Source: Sphingomonas beigongshangi (lineage in GTDB: Bacteria; Pseudomonadota; Alphaproteobacteria; Sphingomonadales; Sphingomonadaceae). From it: 64,000 nucleotides of DNA. The stretch covers positions 1-64,000 of the forward strand of contig NZ_JADHDT010000005.1 of NCBI RefSeq assembly GCF_016820445.1, written 5' to 3'. Within the stretch, counting starts at the first letter, position 1. Every line of letters starts with the position of its first letter. Made by a program: the position numbers and the translations under genes. The notes below the pieces were generated by a model. It saw only the letters and a list, made by a program, of their open reading frames with translations, was not told the origin of the DNA and made no database searches. This document shows, in pieces, positions 46,586 to 56,067 of this stretch.

Positions 46586-47923
46586 ATGACGATCGATCCC
46601 GCCGTTCAACCCGCGATCCCATCCTCCGCGCGACCGTGGTATGCGCATCTCTATGCCCAGGTGCTCGTCGCGATCATCGCGGGCGTGCTGCTGGGGCATT
46701 TCGCCCCCGCGAGCGGAGAGGCGCTGAAGCCGGTCGGCGACGCCTTCATCAAGCTGGTGAAGATGGTGATCGCGCCGGTGATCTTCCTGACGATCGTCAC
46801 CGGTATCGCCGGCATGCGCGACCTGGGGTCGGTCGGCCGCGTCGCGGGCAAGGCGTTCCTCTACTTCCTGTTCTTCTCGACGCTGGCGCTGATCGTCGGG
46901 CTGATCGTCGCCAATGTGGTCCGGCCCGGCGCGGGGCTCAACATCGACCCCGCGACGCTCGACACGAAGAAGGTCGCCGAATTCGCCGAGAAGGCGCATG
47001 ACACGACGATCACGGGCTTCGTGACCGGCATCATTCCCGACACCTTCCTCTCGGCGCTGACCGAGGGCAACATCCTGCAGACGCTGTTCGTCGCGATCCT
47101 GTTCGGCATCAGCCTGGCGCTGATCGGCGAGCGCGGCCAGCCGGTGCTGGCGTTGCTCGAACAGGCGTCCGTCGCCTTCTTCAAGCTCGTCTCCATCGTG
47201 ATGAAGGCCGCGCCGATCGGTGCGTTCGGCGCGATGGCCTTCACCATCGGCAAATATGGCGTCGGCACGCTCGCCAATCTCGCGGCGCTGGTCGGCACCT
47301 TCTACCTCACGTCGCTGCTGTTCGTGCTGGTGGTGCTGGGCGTCACCGCGCATCTCGCGGGCTTCTCGATCTTCCGCCTGATCGCCTATCTCAAGGCGGA
47401 GCTGCTGCTCGTGCTCGGCACTTCCTCGTCCGAAAGCGCGCTGCCCGCGCTGATCGAGAAGATGGAACGCGCCGGTTGTCCCAAGTCGATCGTGGGGCTC
47501 GTCGTGCCGACCGGCTACAGCTTCAACCTCGACGGCACCAACATCTACATGACGCTGGCGGCGCTGTTCATCGCGCAGGCGTGCAACGTCGACCTGACCC
47601 TCGGTCAGCAATTGTTGCTCCTCGGCGTCGCGATGCTGTCGTCGAAGGGCGCGGCCGGGGTCACCGGCGCGGGCTTCATCACGCTCGCCGCCACGCTGTC
47701 GATCGTACCGAGCGTTCCGGTCGCGGGCATGGCGCTGATCCTCGGCGTCGACCGGTTCATGAGCGAATGCCGCAGCCTCACCAACTTCATCGGCAACGCG
47801 GTCGCCACCATCGTCGTGTCGCGCTGGGAAGGCGCGCTGGACCGCGACCGGCTGGATGCGGCGATGCGCGGCGAGATGCCGCGCGTCGACCAACTGCCCG
47901 CCGACGCCATCGCGGCGGAATAG
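46586..47923 (+). CDS. dctA: C4-dicarboxylate transport protein DctA
   Basis: Inner-membrane proton or sodium symporter for succinate, fumarate and malate (DAACS family), 445 residues. Shows the serine-rich re-entrant loop [19 protein letters not shown], the family motif [23 protein letters not shown], and [25 protein letters not shown] at 46586 behind GGAGAGG. Divergent from its probable regulators dctBD and followed by an outer-membrane porin, so uptake, entry and control are clustered. Confidence 0.96.
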   Translation: MTIDPAVQPAIPSSARPWYAHLYAQVLVAIIAGVLLGHFAPASGEALKPVGDAFIKLVKMVIAPVIFLTIVTGIAGMRDLGSVGRVAGKAFLYFLFFSTLALIVGLIVANVVRPGAGLNIDPATLDTKKVAEFAEKAHDTTITGFVTGIIPDTFLSALTEGNILQTLFVAILFGISLALIGERGQPVLALLEQASVAFFKLVSIVMKAAPIGAFGAMAFTIGKYGVGTLANLAALVGTFYLTSLLFVLVVLGVTAHLAGFSIFRLIAYLKAELLLVLGTSSSESALPALIEKMERAGCPKSIVGLVVPTGYSFNLDGTNIYMTLAALFIAQACNVDLTLGQQLLLLGVAMLSSKGAAGVTGAGFITLAATLSIVPSVPVAGMALILGVDRFMSECRSLTNFIGNAVATIVVSRWEGALDRDRLDAAMRGEMPRVDQLPADAIAAE

Positions 47924-47993
47924 GCCGCTACGCTTCGCCCGCCCGTCGCCCTGATCGGGGACGGGCCAGGCCTCGACCCGGAAGGGAGCCTTC

Positions 47994-49496
47994 ATGTCCC
48001 GTATCGCCTGCGCCCTCGGCGGCGCCACCACCCTGCTCGTCCTCGCGACCGCCGCGCGCGCCCAGACCGCGGCGCCCAGCGAGGCCGGCCAGACCCGCAA
48101 TCCGGCCGCGCCGATCGCCCAGTCCTATCCCGCCGCGGCGGCCGGGGACGGCGCGACCACCAACGGCTTCAACCTGTCGCGCTGGGCGGAGGACTGGAGC
48201 GGCTATCGCGATGCGAAAAAGCGCGACGATCCGCTCGACAGGCTGAAGTTCCTGCCGCTCGACGGCGACGGGGACGTCTATCTGACGCTGTCGGGCGAAT
48301 TCCGCCTGCGCGTCAACCACACCACCAACCCGAATCTGCGCGATGCGCGGGCTCAGCGGCAGGACATCAACCGGATCGTGGCGGGCGCCGACCTGCACGT
48401 AGGGCCGCACCTGCGCGCCTTTGCCGAGGTCGCGCATGGCGGCATCTCCGGCGTCGAGCTTGGCGCGCCCGCGGCGACGCTGCGCAACGATCTGGTCGTC
48501 CAGCAGGCCTTCGTCGAGGGCGATGTCGACGTCGATGTCGGCGGGGCCGGCGTGTCGCTTGGTGCCCGTTACGGCCGGCAGGAATTCACCGACGGCCCCA
48601 ATCTGCTCGTCTCGCAGCGCGACAACAACACGATCCGCTACACGCTCAACGGTCTGAGGCTCTGGGCGCGTGGCAGGACGGTACGCGCCGACCTGTTCGA
48701 CCTCAAGCCGACCGCTTATGGCGACCTCGGCACGGAGGACGATGTCAGCGATCCGGCGCGGCGCTTTTCGGGCGTGACGCTGGGCTTCGTCGTGCCGCGC
48801 GACTGGTTCGGCGGGTCGAAGCTCTACGTCGATCCCTTCTTCTGGCGGCGGCGCAACATGGTCGGTGCCTGGGGCGGGCGGATCGGTCCGGCGACGCGCT
48901 ATTATGTCGGCACGCGCGTGTGGGGCGATGCCGGGCCGCTGACGATCGACTGGACCGTCAACCACCAATACGGCACCTATATCGCGCAGCGCATCGACGC
49001 ATGGCAGGTCTTCGCCGCGCAGACGCTGCGTCTGGGCAGGGCCGCCACGGCGCCGCGGATCGGGTTCCACGCCGATTACGCGTCCGGGGGCGGCGGCTAT
49101 GGCGACGGAAAGCTGCGCGACGCCTATGCGCCGTTCGGCAACAACATCTATTATAGCTACGCCCTCTTCCTGACGCCCTCCAATCTCGTCGCATTGGCGC
49201 CGAACGTCACCGTTTCACCGCTCCGGCAAGTGCGCGTGACGGCGGAATATCAGTTCACCTGGCGCGACAGCGTCACCGACGCGGTCTATCGCGCCAATGG
49301 ACAGCCCTTCGCGGGCACGCAGAACGTCCGCGCGCGCAAGGTCGCCGACGTCGCGCGGCTTCAGGCCGTGTGGACGCTCAGCCCGCGCGTCTCGGTAACG
49401 GGGCGCTACGAGCATCTCGCCGCCGGCCCCGCGCTGACGGAAGCGGGCTTCAAGAGCAGCGACTTCCTCGCCGGCTGGGTCAGCTTCAGGTTCTGA
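47994..49496 (+). CDS. Alginate_exp-family outer-membrane porin
   Basis: A 500-residue outer-membrane beta-barrel with a signal peptide (TLLVLATAARA-QT). The pattern WSGYRDAKKRDDPLDRLKFLPL, YLTLSGEFRLRVNHTTNP, YGRQEFTDGPNLLVSQRDNNTIR and the C-terminal GWVSFRF matches alginate-export-type porins, many of which import small substrates. ATG at 47994 behind AAGGGAG, 70 bases after dctA. Position suggests it lets dicarboxylates through the outer membrane; this is inference. Confidence 0.85.
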   Translation: MSRIACALGGATTLLVLATAARAQTAAPSEAGQTRNPAAPIAQSYPAAAAGDGATTNGFNLSRWAEDWSGYRDAKKRDDPLDRLKFLPLDGDGDVYLTLSGEFRLRVNHTTNPNLRDARAQRQDINRIVAGADLHVGPHLRAFAEVAHGGISGVELGAPAATLRNDLVVQQAFVEGDVDVDVGGAGVSLGARYGRQEFTDGPNLLVSQRDNNTIRYTLNGLRLWARGRTVRADLFDLKPTAYGDLGTEDDVSDPARRFSGVTLGFVVPRDWFGGSKLYVDPFFWRRRNMVGAWGGRIGPATRYYVGTRVWGDAGPLTIDWTVNHQYGTYIAQRIDAWQVFAAQTLRLGRAATAPRIGFHADYASGGGGYGDGKLRDAYAPFGNNIYYSYALFLTPSNLVALAPNVTVSPLRQVRVTAEYQFTWRDSVTDAVYRANGQPFAGTQNVRARKVADVARLQAVWTLSPRVSVTGRYEHLAAGPALTEAGFKSSDFLAGWVSFRF

Positions 49497-49515
49497 GCGG
49501 GACCGACGACGGGGG

Positions 49516-52500
49516 TCAGTCGGCCTCGCGCTCCAGCCTCGGCGCGTCCCGCGCTTCGCGGACCGGCGTTGCCGCCGCCTCGGCCGGACGGCCGATCGCC
49601 CCGGCGATCGCCGCCTGCAGCGTTTCCAGGCCATAGGGCTTGGCCAGCAGGACGGCCCCCGTCTCGGCCGGCACGGCACCGACGTCGCCCGTCGCGAAGA
49701 CGATGCCGATGCCGCTGCGCAATGCCCGTGCCCTGGTGGCGAATTCCGGGCCGGAGATGCCGGGCAGGTTGACGTCGGTGACGAGCACGTCGATCGGCAC
49801 CGTCTGCAGCGCGGTCATCGCATCTTCCGCGCTGGCGGCGTCGACGACGACATAGCCGCCCTGCTGCAGCAGTTCGGCGGTAGTGCCGCGGATTACCTCG
49901 TCGTCCTCGACCAGCAGCACCGTCACCTGGCCGCGCCCGGCGGGCTGCGGCCTCAGCGGGGCAGGAGGGCTGGCCAGCGCGCGGGCCTCCAGGCTTTGAG
50001 TCCGCTGCCGCTGGTTGGCGAGCACGTGGCGGAATTTCCGCGCCAGCGCCTCGCGCGTATAGGGCTTGGAGAGCAGTTCGACGCCAGCATCCAGCCGGCC
50101 GCCATGCACGATCGAATTCTCGGTGTAGCCGCTGGTGAAGAGGACGGCGAGGTCGGGCAGCCGCTCCTTCGCCTTGCGCGCCAGTTCCGGGCTCTTGAGC
50201 GTGCCCGGCATCACCACGTCGGTGAACAGGATGTCGATCGGAATGCCGCTCTCGATGACGTTGAGCGCGCTTTGCGCGTCCACCGCCTTGAGCACGCGGT
50301 AACCCAGATCGCCCAGCATCTCCACGACCGTGGCGCGCACCTCGTCATCGTCCTCGACGACCAGTACCGTCTCGGTGCCGCCGATCGCCGGGCCGATGTC
50401 GGTGACGACCTCGACGTCCTCCGACTGAGCGGAGCGGGGCAGGTACAGCTTGATCGTCGTGCCCTCGCCGACCTCCGAATAGATCTTCACATGGCCGCCG
50501 GACTGTTTGACGAAGCCATAGACCATCGACAGGCCGAGGCCCGAGCCCTTGCCCTCGCTCTTGGTCGAGAAGAACGGCTCGAACACCTTGTCGATGATTT
50601 CCGGGCTCATGCCCGTGCCCGTGTCGCTGACCGCCAGCATGACATATTGCCCCGGCTCGACCTCGTCGTGCAGCCGCGCGTAATCGTCGTCGAGATGGGC
50701 ATTGGCGAGCTCGATCGTCAGCTTGCCCTGGCCGCTCATCGCGTCGCGCGCGTTGATCGCGAGGTTGAGCAGCGCATTCTCGATCTGCACCGGATCGATG
50801 AAGCAGTTCCACAGGCCGCCGCCGAACACCGTCTCCACCTCGATCGCCTCGCCGATCGCGCGGCGCAGCAGGTCGTCCATGCCCTGGACGAAGCGGGTGA
50901 CGTTGACGACCTTGGGCTCCAGCGCCTGCCGTCGCCCGAAGGCGAGCAGCTGCGCGGCGAGCTTCGACCCGCGCGACACGCCCGCCATGGCATTGGCGAC
51001 GCGGCGTTCGGCGCGCTCGTTGCCGGCGATGTCCTTGGCCAGCAGCTGGAGGTTGCCCGACACGACCTGCAACAGGTTGTTGAAATCGTGCGCGACGCCG
51101 CCGGTCAGCTTGCCGATCGTCTCCATCTTCTGCGCCTGCGCCAGCGCGGCTTCCGCGGCGCGGCGCTCGCCGATCTCGGCGATCACGCGCGCTTCCAGAT
51201 TTTCGTTGAGCTGGCGCAGCTGTTCCTCGGCGCGCTCGCGATGGCGGACCTGCCGCGCCAGCGCGTCGGCATGATCGCGCAGCGCCTGCTCCGCGGCGCG
51301 CTGCTCGGTGATGTCGGTGTGGACGCCGACCCATTCGACGATGCTGCCGTCGGCATCCTTGATCGGCAGCGCGCGGATCAGGCAGTTGCGCCAGGCGCCG
51401 TCGTGTCGCCGCACGCGATGCTCGAACACGAAGATCGACCGCGCCGCCACCGCCGCTTCCCAGGCGATCACGGTTGGCTGCGCGTCGTCCGGATGTACCG
51501 CCGCGCTCCAGCCATAGCCGGAATATTCCTCCTCCGTCTGGCCGGTCAGCGCCTGCCAGCCAGGCTGCGCGCCCTGCATCCGGCCGTCCGCCGTATTGGT
51601 CCACAGGACGCCGTGCACCGCCTCCATCGCAGCGCGGAACCGACCGTTGCTGACGCGCACCTCCGCCTCGCGGCGCGCCCGTTCTTCGATGTCGGAGACG
51701 AGGACGTGGAATCCGGCGACGTTGCCCTCCGCGTCGATACGGGGCAGGTAGCGGATCTCCGACCGGCGCGGGGTGCCGTCGCGATGGTGCATCAACCCTT
51801 CCGCCACGATCGGCTCGCCTGACAGCGCGCGTTCGATCAGCGGCAGCCGCTCCGCATAGACGTCGTCGCCGATCACCTCGCGAAGCGATCGTCCGACCAC
51901 CTGGCCGGCGTCGAGGCCCATCCAATCCTCATAGTAACGATTGGCGAAGCGATAGATCTGGTCGCGGTCGACATAGGAGATCAGCACCGGCAGCGCGTCG
52001 GTGATGGCGCGGAGTTCCGCCGCGCTGGCGGTCGCCGCGGCCTCTGCGGCGACGCGGGCCGTATTGTCGATCACGGTGCACATCACGCCGCCGATCGACC
52101 CGTCACTCTGGAAGATCGGCGTGTAGAACAGATCGAATCGCAGATGCTCGGGTGTCTGCCCGTCGCGCATCAGCGTCATCGGCTGGTCGTGATAGGCGAT
52201 GACCTCCCCCGCGAAGCCGCGGCGCAGGATCTCGCGGTTCCAATCCCAGATCTCCGGCCAGATATCCGGTACGAGTCCGCCCAGTGCCTTCGGGTGGTGG
52301 GCCCCGGCGATGGCCATATAGCCGTCGTTGTAGAGCATGACATGGTCCGGGCCCCACATCAGAACCTTCGGCACGGGTGAGTTGACGATGTTGGACACCG
52401 TGCAGCGCAGCGAGTCGGACCAGTCCTCGATCGGGCCGAGCGGCGTCCGGCTCCAGTCGCGCTCGCGGATCATTTGACCGCAGACGCCGCCGCCGATCGG

Positions 52501-52674
52501 GAAAGCGCTGCGCCGGGTCGGCATGCGCCCCGATTCGCCGCGATCGCGGAGCAATTTCAACGCGGTCCGCACCACCTCGCTGGCGTTGCCGTAATCGCCG
52601 GAGGCGAGCTGGGCATCGATGAACCGATCGAGTTCGGCGGTGAGCGAGATGTTGCGCGACTGACGGATGGCCAT
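49516..52674 (-). CDS. Hybrid histidine kinase with an N-terminal ParD-type ribbon-helix-helix domain
   Basis: 1052 residues. Residues 5-46 (RNISLTAELDRFIDAQLASG then NASEVVRTALKLL) match ParD antitoxins. After a short linker comes a PAS/GAF-like sensor (RDWSRTPLGPIEDW, 72-85), further PAS domains with PAC segments (about 240-460), a coiled coil, HisKA with His529 in GGVAHDFNNLL, an ATPase domain (NLAINARDAM, GSGLGLSMVYGF) and two receiver domains with Asp819 and Asp967. No transmembrane helix, so cytoplasmic. ATG at 52674; an internal ATG at 52524 would give a kinase without the ParD part. No ParE toxin gene is adjacent. Confidence 0.87.
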   Translation of the reverse strand: MAIRQSRNISLTAELDRFIDAQLASGDYGNASEVVRTALKLLRDRGESGRMPTRRSAFPIGGGVCGQMIRERDWSRTPLGPIEDWSDSLRCTVSNIVNSPVPKVLMWGPDHVMLYNDGYMAIAGAHHPKALGGLVPDIWPEIWDWNREILRRGFAGEVIAYHDQPMTLMRDGQTPEHLRFDLFYTPIFQSDGSIGGVMCTVIDNTARVAAEAAATASAAELRAITDALPVLISYVDRDQIYRFANRYYEDWMGLDAGQVVGRSLREVIGDDVYAERLPLIERALSGEPIVAEGLMHHRDGTPRRSEIRYLPRIDAEGNVAGFHVLVSDIEERARREAEVRVSNGRFRAAMEAVHGVLWTNTADGRMQGAQPGWQALTGQTEEEYSGYGWSAAVHPDDAQPTVIAWEAAVAARSIFVFEHRVRRHDGAWRNCLIRALPIKDADGSIVEWVGVHTDITEQRAAEQALRDHADALARQVRHRERAEEQLRQLNENLEARVIAEIGERRAAEAALAQAQKMETIGKLTGGVAHDFNNLLQVVSGNLQLLAKDIAGNERAERRVANAMAGVSRGSKLAAQLLAFGRRQALEPKVVNVTRFVQGMDDLLRRAIGEAIEVETVFGGGLWNCFIDPVQIENALLNLAINARDAMSGQGKLTIELANAHLDDDYARLHDEVEPGQYVMLAVSDTGTGMSPEIIDKVFEPFFSTKSEGKGSGLGLSMVYGFVKQSGGHVKIYSEVGEGTTIKLYLPRSAQSEDVEVVTDIGPAIGGTETVLVVEDDDEVRATVVEMLGDLGYRVLKAVDAQSALNVIESGIPIDILFTDVVMPGTLKSPELARKAKERLPDLAVLFTSGYTENSIVHGGRLDAGVELLSKPYTREALARKFRHVLANQRQRTQSLEARALASPPAPLRPQPAGRGQVTVLLVEDDEVIRGTTAELLQQGGYVVVDAASAEDAMTALQTVPIDVLVTDVNLPGISGPEFATRARALRSGIGIVFATGDVGAVPAETGAVLLAKPYGLETLQAAIAGAIGRPAEAAATPVREARDAPRLEREAD

Positions 52675-52775
52675 GACATGCGAAATGACCCCGGGCCCGG
52701 TCTGCGTCAACAGTTGACACAAGCCTTTCCATCCTCGGGTATGGACGATCGAGACAACGAGGGTAGAAGGCCCGC

Positions 52776-53843
52776 ATGACGGACGTGATCATCGACACGG
52801 CAGGAAAAGTCGGCCGCCTGCGCCTCAACCGCCCGCGGGCGCTGCACGCACTCAACGTGGCGATGTGCGCATCAATGCTGGACGCGCTCGACGCATGGCG
52901 TGGCGATCCGGGCGTGGCCGCGGTGATGCTCGATCATGCGCCCGCGCCCGATGGCGACCCCAAATTGTCGCGCGGCTTCTGCGCCGGGGGCGACATCCGC
53001 CTGCTCGCCGACAGCGGCGCCACCGATGGTGAGGCGGCGCGCGCCTTCTTCCGTCTCGAATACCGGCTGAACCACGCGCTGTTCACCTATGCGAAGCCGA
53101 TAGTCGCGTTCATGGACGGCGTGACGATGGGCGGCGGCGTCGGCATCGCCATGCCCTGCCGCTATCGCGTCGCGACGGAGCGGACGCGGTTCGCCATGCC
53201 GGAATCGGGTATCGGCCTGTTTCCCGACGTCGGCGGCGGCTGGTATCTCTCGCGCCTGCCGGGGCGCGTCGGCGCCTTTCTGGCCGTCACCGGCCATCGA
53301 CTGGACGGCGCGGACTGCGCGGCGCTTGGCCTCGCGACGCACTTTCTGTCGGCGGATCGCCTCGAGGAGGCGAAGGCGGCGATCATCGCCGATCCCGCGG
53401 GGATCGGGGCGATTCTCGATCGGATGGCGTCGGGGCCGGGGGAGGGCACGATCGCCGCGCACCGGGCCGAGATCGATCGCCTGTTCGCATCGGACGTGCT
53501 GGAAGAGATCGTCGCCGCGCTCGAAGCCGACGATGGCGCCTTCGCGCGCGAGCAGCTCGCGGTCGTGCGCACCAAGTCGCCGCTGGCGATGAAGGTCGGC
53601 CTTCGCCTGGTACACGAAGGCGCGGGGCTGCAGAGCTTCGCCGACGAGATGCGTCAGGAATATGCCGTCGCGGGACGGATGGTGCAGCGCCACGACTTCC
53701 TCGAGGGGGTACGCGCGGTGATCGTCGACAAGGATCATGCGCCGCGCTGGAACCCCGCGACGCCGGAGGGCGTGACGGACCACGTCCTCGACCAGATCTT
53801 CGCCCCGCTGCCGGAGGCGGAGGCCTGGACGCCGCACGACTGA
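52776..53843 (+). CDS. 3-hydroxyisobutyryl-CoA hydrolase-like crotonase
   Basis: Crotonase-fold protein of 355 residues. RLRLNRPRALHALN, FCAGGDIRLL, FMDGVTMGGGVGIAMPCRYRVATE and MPESGIGLFPDVGGGWYLSRL are typical of the hydrolase subgroup that frees 3-hydroxyisobutyrate in valine breakdown (HIBCH), which is also longer than hydratases, as here. ATG at 52776 behind AGAAGG. The enoyl-CoA hydratase gene follows by about 40 bases, consistent with a branched-chain amino acid pathway. Confidence 0.88.
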   Translation: MTDVIIDTAGKVGRLRLNRPRALHALNVAMCASMLDALDAWRGDPGVAAVMLDHAPAPDGDPKLSRGFCAGGDIRLLADSGATDGEAARAFFRLEYRLNHALFTYAKPIVAFMDGVTMGGGVGIAMPCRYRVATERTRFAMPESGIGLFPDVGGGWYLSRLPGRVGAFLAVTGHRLDGADCAALGLATHFLSADRLEEAKAAIIADPAGIGAILDRMASGPGEGTIAAHRAEIDRLFASDVLEEIVAALEADDGAFAREQLAVVRTKSPLAMKVGLRLVHEGAGLQSFADEMRQEYAVAGRMVQRHDFLEGVRAVIVDKDHAPRWNPATPEGVTDHVLDQIFAPLPEAEAWTPHD

Positions 53844-53885
53844 GACGACGCCGCGACCCGCGGGACACGATTGAAAGAGGATAGC

Positions 53886-54662
53886 ATGGCAACCTACGAT
53901 ACCATCCTGGTCGATCAGCGTGGCCCCGTCACCCTGATCACGCTGAACCGGCCGCAGGCGCTGAACGCGCTCAATGCGCAGGTGCTCGCGGACCTGCTCG
54001 CCGCGCTGGCAGCCTTCGATGCGGACGACGGCCAGGGCTGCGCGGTATTGACCGGCAGCGCGAAGGCGTTCGCCGCCGGCGCGGACATCAAGGAAATGCA
54101 GGCCATGTCCTTTGCGGACATGTACGCCACCAACCATTTCGCGGGCTATGAGACGCTGACGCGCACCCGCAAGCCGATCATCGCGGCGGTCGCGGGCTAT
54201 GCGCTCGGCGGCGGCTGCGAGCTGGCGATGATGTGCGACTTCATCCTTGCCGCGGATACGGCCAGATTCGGCCAGCCCGAGATCAAGCTCGGCGTCACTC
54301 CCGGCATGGGCGGTTCGCAGCGGCTGGCCCGCGCGGTGGGCAAGGCCAAGGCGATGGAGATGTGCCTCACCGGCCGGATGATGGATGCGGCCGAGGCGGA
54401 GCGCGCCGGTCTCGTCAGCCGTATCGTCCCTGCCGACGCGCTGATCGAGGAAGCGGTGAAGACCGCGCAGACGATCGCCGCGATGGCGCCGCTGGCGGTC
54501 AAGGCGAACAAGGAGATGGTCGACCTCGCCTTCGAGACCGGGCTGGCGCAGGGCATCCAGTTCGAGCGGCGCCTGTTCAACGGCCTGTTCGGCACCGCCG
54601 ACCAGAAGGAAGGCATGGCCGCCTTCGTCGAGAAGCGGCCGGGCAACTGGACGGGACGATAG
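53886..54662 (+). CDS. Enoyl-CoA hydratase
   Basis: A 258-residue crotonase with the oxyanion-hole segments [10 protein letters not shown] and [18 protein letters not shown], and the catalytic glutamates in GGGCELAM and in [15 protein letters not shown]. This pattern is close to short-chain (EchA1/FadB-like, mitochondrial ECHS1-like) hydratases. It hydrates enoyl-CoA or methacrylyl-CoA, which with the preceding hydrolase fits valine and isoleucine catabolism. ATG at 53886 follows AGAGGA. Confidence 0.92.
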   Translation: MATYDTILVDQRGPVTLITLNRPQALNALNAQVLADLLAALAAFDADDGQGCAVLTGSAKAFAAGADIKEMQAMSFADMYATNHFAGYETLTRTRKPIIAAVAGYALGGGCELAMMCDFILAADTARFGQPEIKLGVTPGMGGSQRLARAVGKAKAMEMCLTGRMMDAAEAERAGLVSRIVPADALIEEAVKTAQTIAAMAPLAVKANKEMVDLAFETGLAQGIQFERRLFNGLFGTADQKEGMAAFVEKRPGNWTGR

Positions 54663-54681
54663 AAGGGCTCCGCGGCCGCGA

Positions 54682-54710
54682 CCATCCAGCCTTGCGGGAT
54701 CGCCTACTAA
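54682..54710 (+). repeat. Dispersed intergenic element, short copy 3
   Basis: CCATCCAGCCTTGCGGGATCGCCTACTAA: ATCC-GC and GC-GGAT arms around the constant CTT, as in copies 1, 2 and 4. It starts 19 bases after the enoyl-CoA hydratase stop, and its end includes the stop codon of the convergent protease gene. Confidence 0.5.
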
Positions 54711-55588
54711 TCCCCCGCGATCGGGTTGCGAGCACCTGCGCGATCCCGGGCGATGGCGTCGGCGACCAGCGGCATCTTGGCAAGCGTGGCGAGATCGATC
54801 GCGACGTTCGCCCGGCGTCTGTCGAACGCAGGTTGGATCGCGCGCGTAGGCGCCAGTTCGCCGACGTTGATCGCCACGACGCGCGGCACGCCACCCGGCG
54901 TCCGGTCGATCAGCGGCGAGCCCGACGCGCCGTCGCGGCTCGCGCAATCATGCAGTAGCCACCCCTGTCGGGGTGCCGCGGCGCGAATATGGCATCCATG
55001 CTGTACGCTGAGCCGGCGCATGCCGCGGTCCTGCGAATAGCCTGCCTGATCCACCGCAACACCGTCGATATCGTCGCCCGTGGCCGCGGCGAGTTCATAC
55101 CAGCCGAGGCGCCGGCCGGGGCAGCCATCCAGCCGGACGAGCGCGATGTCCGGTGCCGATCCATCAAGGCTGCCCGCATAACGCACCCGCCCGCGCGCCC
55201 TCATCGGACCCTTGTCCGCCGCGCCGGCGGGCACGCCGCGCGCATCCCCGATCGCGAAGCGTACCTCGAGCGTATAGGCGCTCATCGGGTCGGGGGTCAG
55301 GGTCTGGTCGCCGAAAAGGACGTGATAATTGGTCATCGCATAGCAAGGCGATACCAGGAATGCCGTTCCGGCACCCGGCGGCACGTGTCCGAAACCGCGC
55401 TTATCGAGCAGGACATACTCCGAAGCGATCGCGCCGACCGGTGCCAGCCGGCGCGCCTCGGGCGAGTCGGCCGCGACGAAGCGGCGCGGATCGGCACCGT
55501 CGGCCGCGAATATGTTCGCCGTCGCTGCGCCGCAGGCAGCAACGACGATCGCCGCGGCCGGCGCCAGCCGCCGGGCCACGCCCGCCAT
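54707..55588 (-). CDS. Exported trypsin-like serine protease
   Basis: 293 residues with a signal peptide (AAAIVVAACGAATA) and a chymotrypsin-fold triad: His89 in AMTNYHVLFG, Asp147 in APDIALVRL, Ser222 in DGASGSPLI. Three to four cysteines in the mature part suggest disulfides. Periplasmic or secreted; no PDZ domain, so not DegP-like. The small exported protein encoded 12 bases upstream is probably in the same transcript. Substrate unknown. Confidence 0.85.
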   Translation of the reverse strand: MAGVARRLAPAAAIVVAACGAATANIFAADGADPRRFVAADSPEARRLAPVGAIASEYVLLDKRGFGHVPPGAGTAFLVSPCYAMTNYHVLFGDQTLTPDPMSAYTLEVRFAIGDARGVPAGAADKGPMRARGRVRYAGSLDGSAPDIALVRLDGCPGRRLGWYELAAATGDDIDGVAVDQAGYSQDRGMRRLSVQHGCHIRAAAPRQGWLLHDCASRDGASGSPLIDRTPGGVPRVVAINVGELAPTRAIQPAFDRRRANVAIDLATLAKMPLVADAIARDRAGARNPIAGD

Positions 55589-55600
55589 GGGATGCGTCGC

Positions 55601-55972
55601 TTACCGGCGCGTGTCCTTCAGGTCATACGGGACGAACGCATCGAAGGTACAAGCGGGCGAAGGCACGGACGACGTCGACTGGACCGTCCTGAAGCGGTCG
55701 CCCTGGCACAATTGCGCGCCGCGCTGTTCGACGACCAGGGTCCGGCCGGGCTGCAATCCCAGGCACGTGCCGCGTGGATGCACGACCCATGTGCGTTTCG
55801 CCGTTCGCGAATAGGTAATCGTCCGTGCGTCGACGATCTCGGCCCGCGCGGTGGCATCGATGGACGACAGGCATTTCGCCGGCGAGCCCGCGACCCGGCC
55901 CGCCATCGGATCGTCTTTCGCCGCCAGCAAAAGCATCGGTGCCGCGGCCAGCAGAACACTGCGTTTGAACAT
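55601..55972 (-). CDS. Small exported protein of unknown function
   Basis: 123 residues. Hydrophobic N-terminus (FKRSVLLAAAPMLLLAAK) as signal peptide; mature part has three cysteines and segments such as SRTAKRTWVVHPRGTCLGL, LVVEQRGAQLCQGDRFRTV and CTFDAFVPYD, reminiscent of small periplasmic proteins with a repeated Cys-x-Arg pattern. Family not certain. ATG at 55972 nine bases after GGAG; a GTG precedes it. Its gene ends 12 bases before the serine protease gene, so they are probably expressed together. Confidence 0.65.
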   Translation of the reverse strand: MFKRSVLLAAAPMLLLAAKDDPMAGRVAGSPAKCLSSIDATARAEIVDARTITYSRTAKRTWVVHPRGTCLGLQPGRTLVVEQRGAQLCQGDRFRTVQSTSSVPSPACTFDAFVPYDLKDTRR

Positions 55973-56067
55973 CACGCGTATCTCCTTCGACGATCGAGAC
56001 GAAGACTATGCTACGCGGCCAAAAGAGGGTCAATCGATCTTGATTTTGTAATATTCGGTCCGGCAGA

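Noticed and set aside
46361..48100. A long upstream extension of the dctB frame
   Set aside because: It lies antisense to dctA and reads as low-complexity Arg/Asp/Glu. Kinase and sensor homology start at 46360.
52675..52775. ParE toxin gene next to the ParD domain
   Set aside because: Only about 100 bases separate the fusion gene from the crotonase gene, and downstream is a porin; no toxin-like frame on either side.
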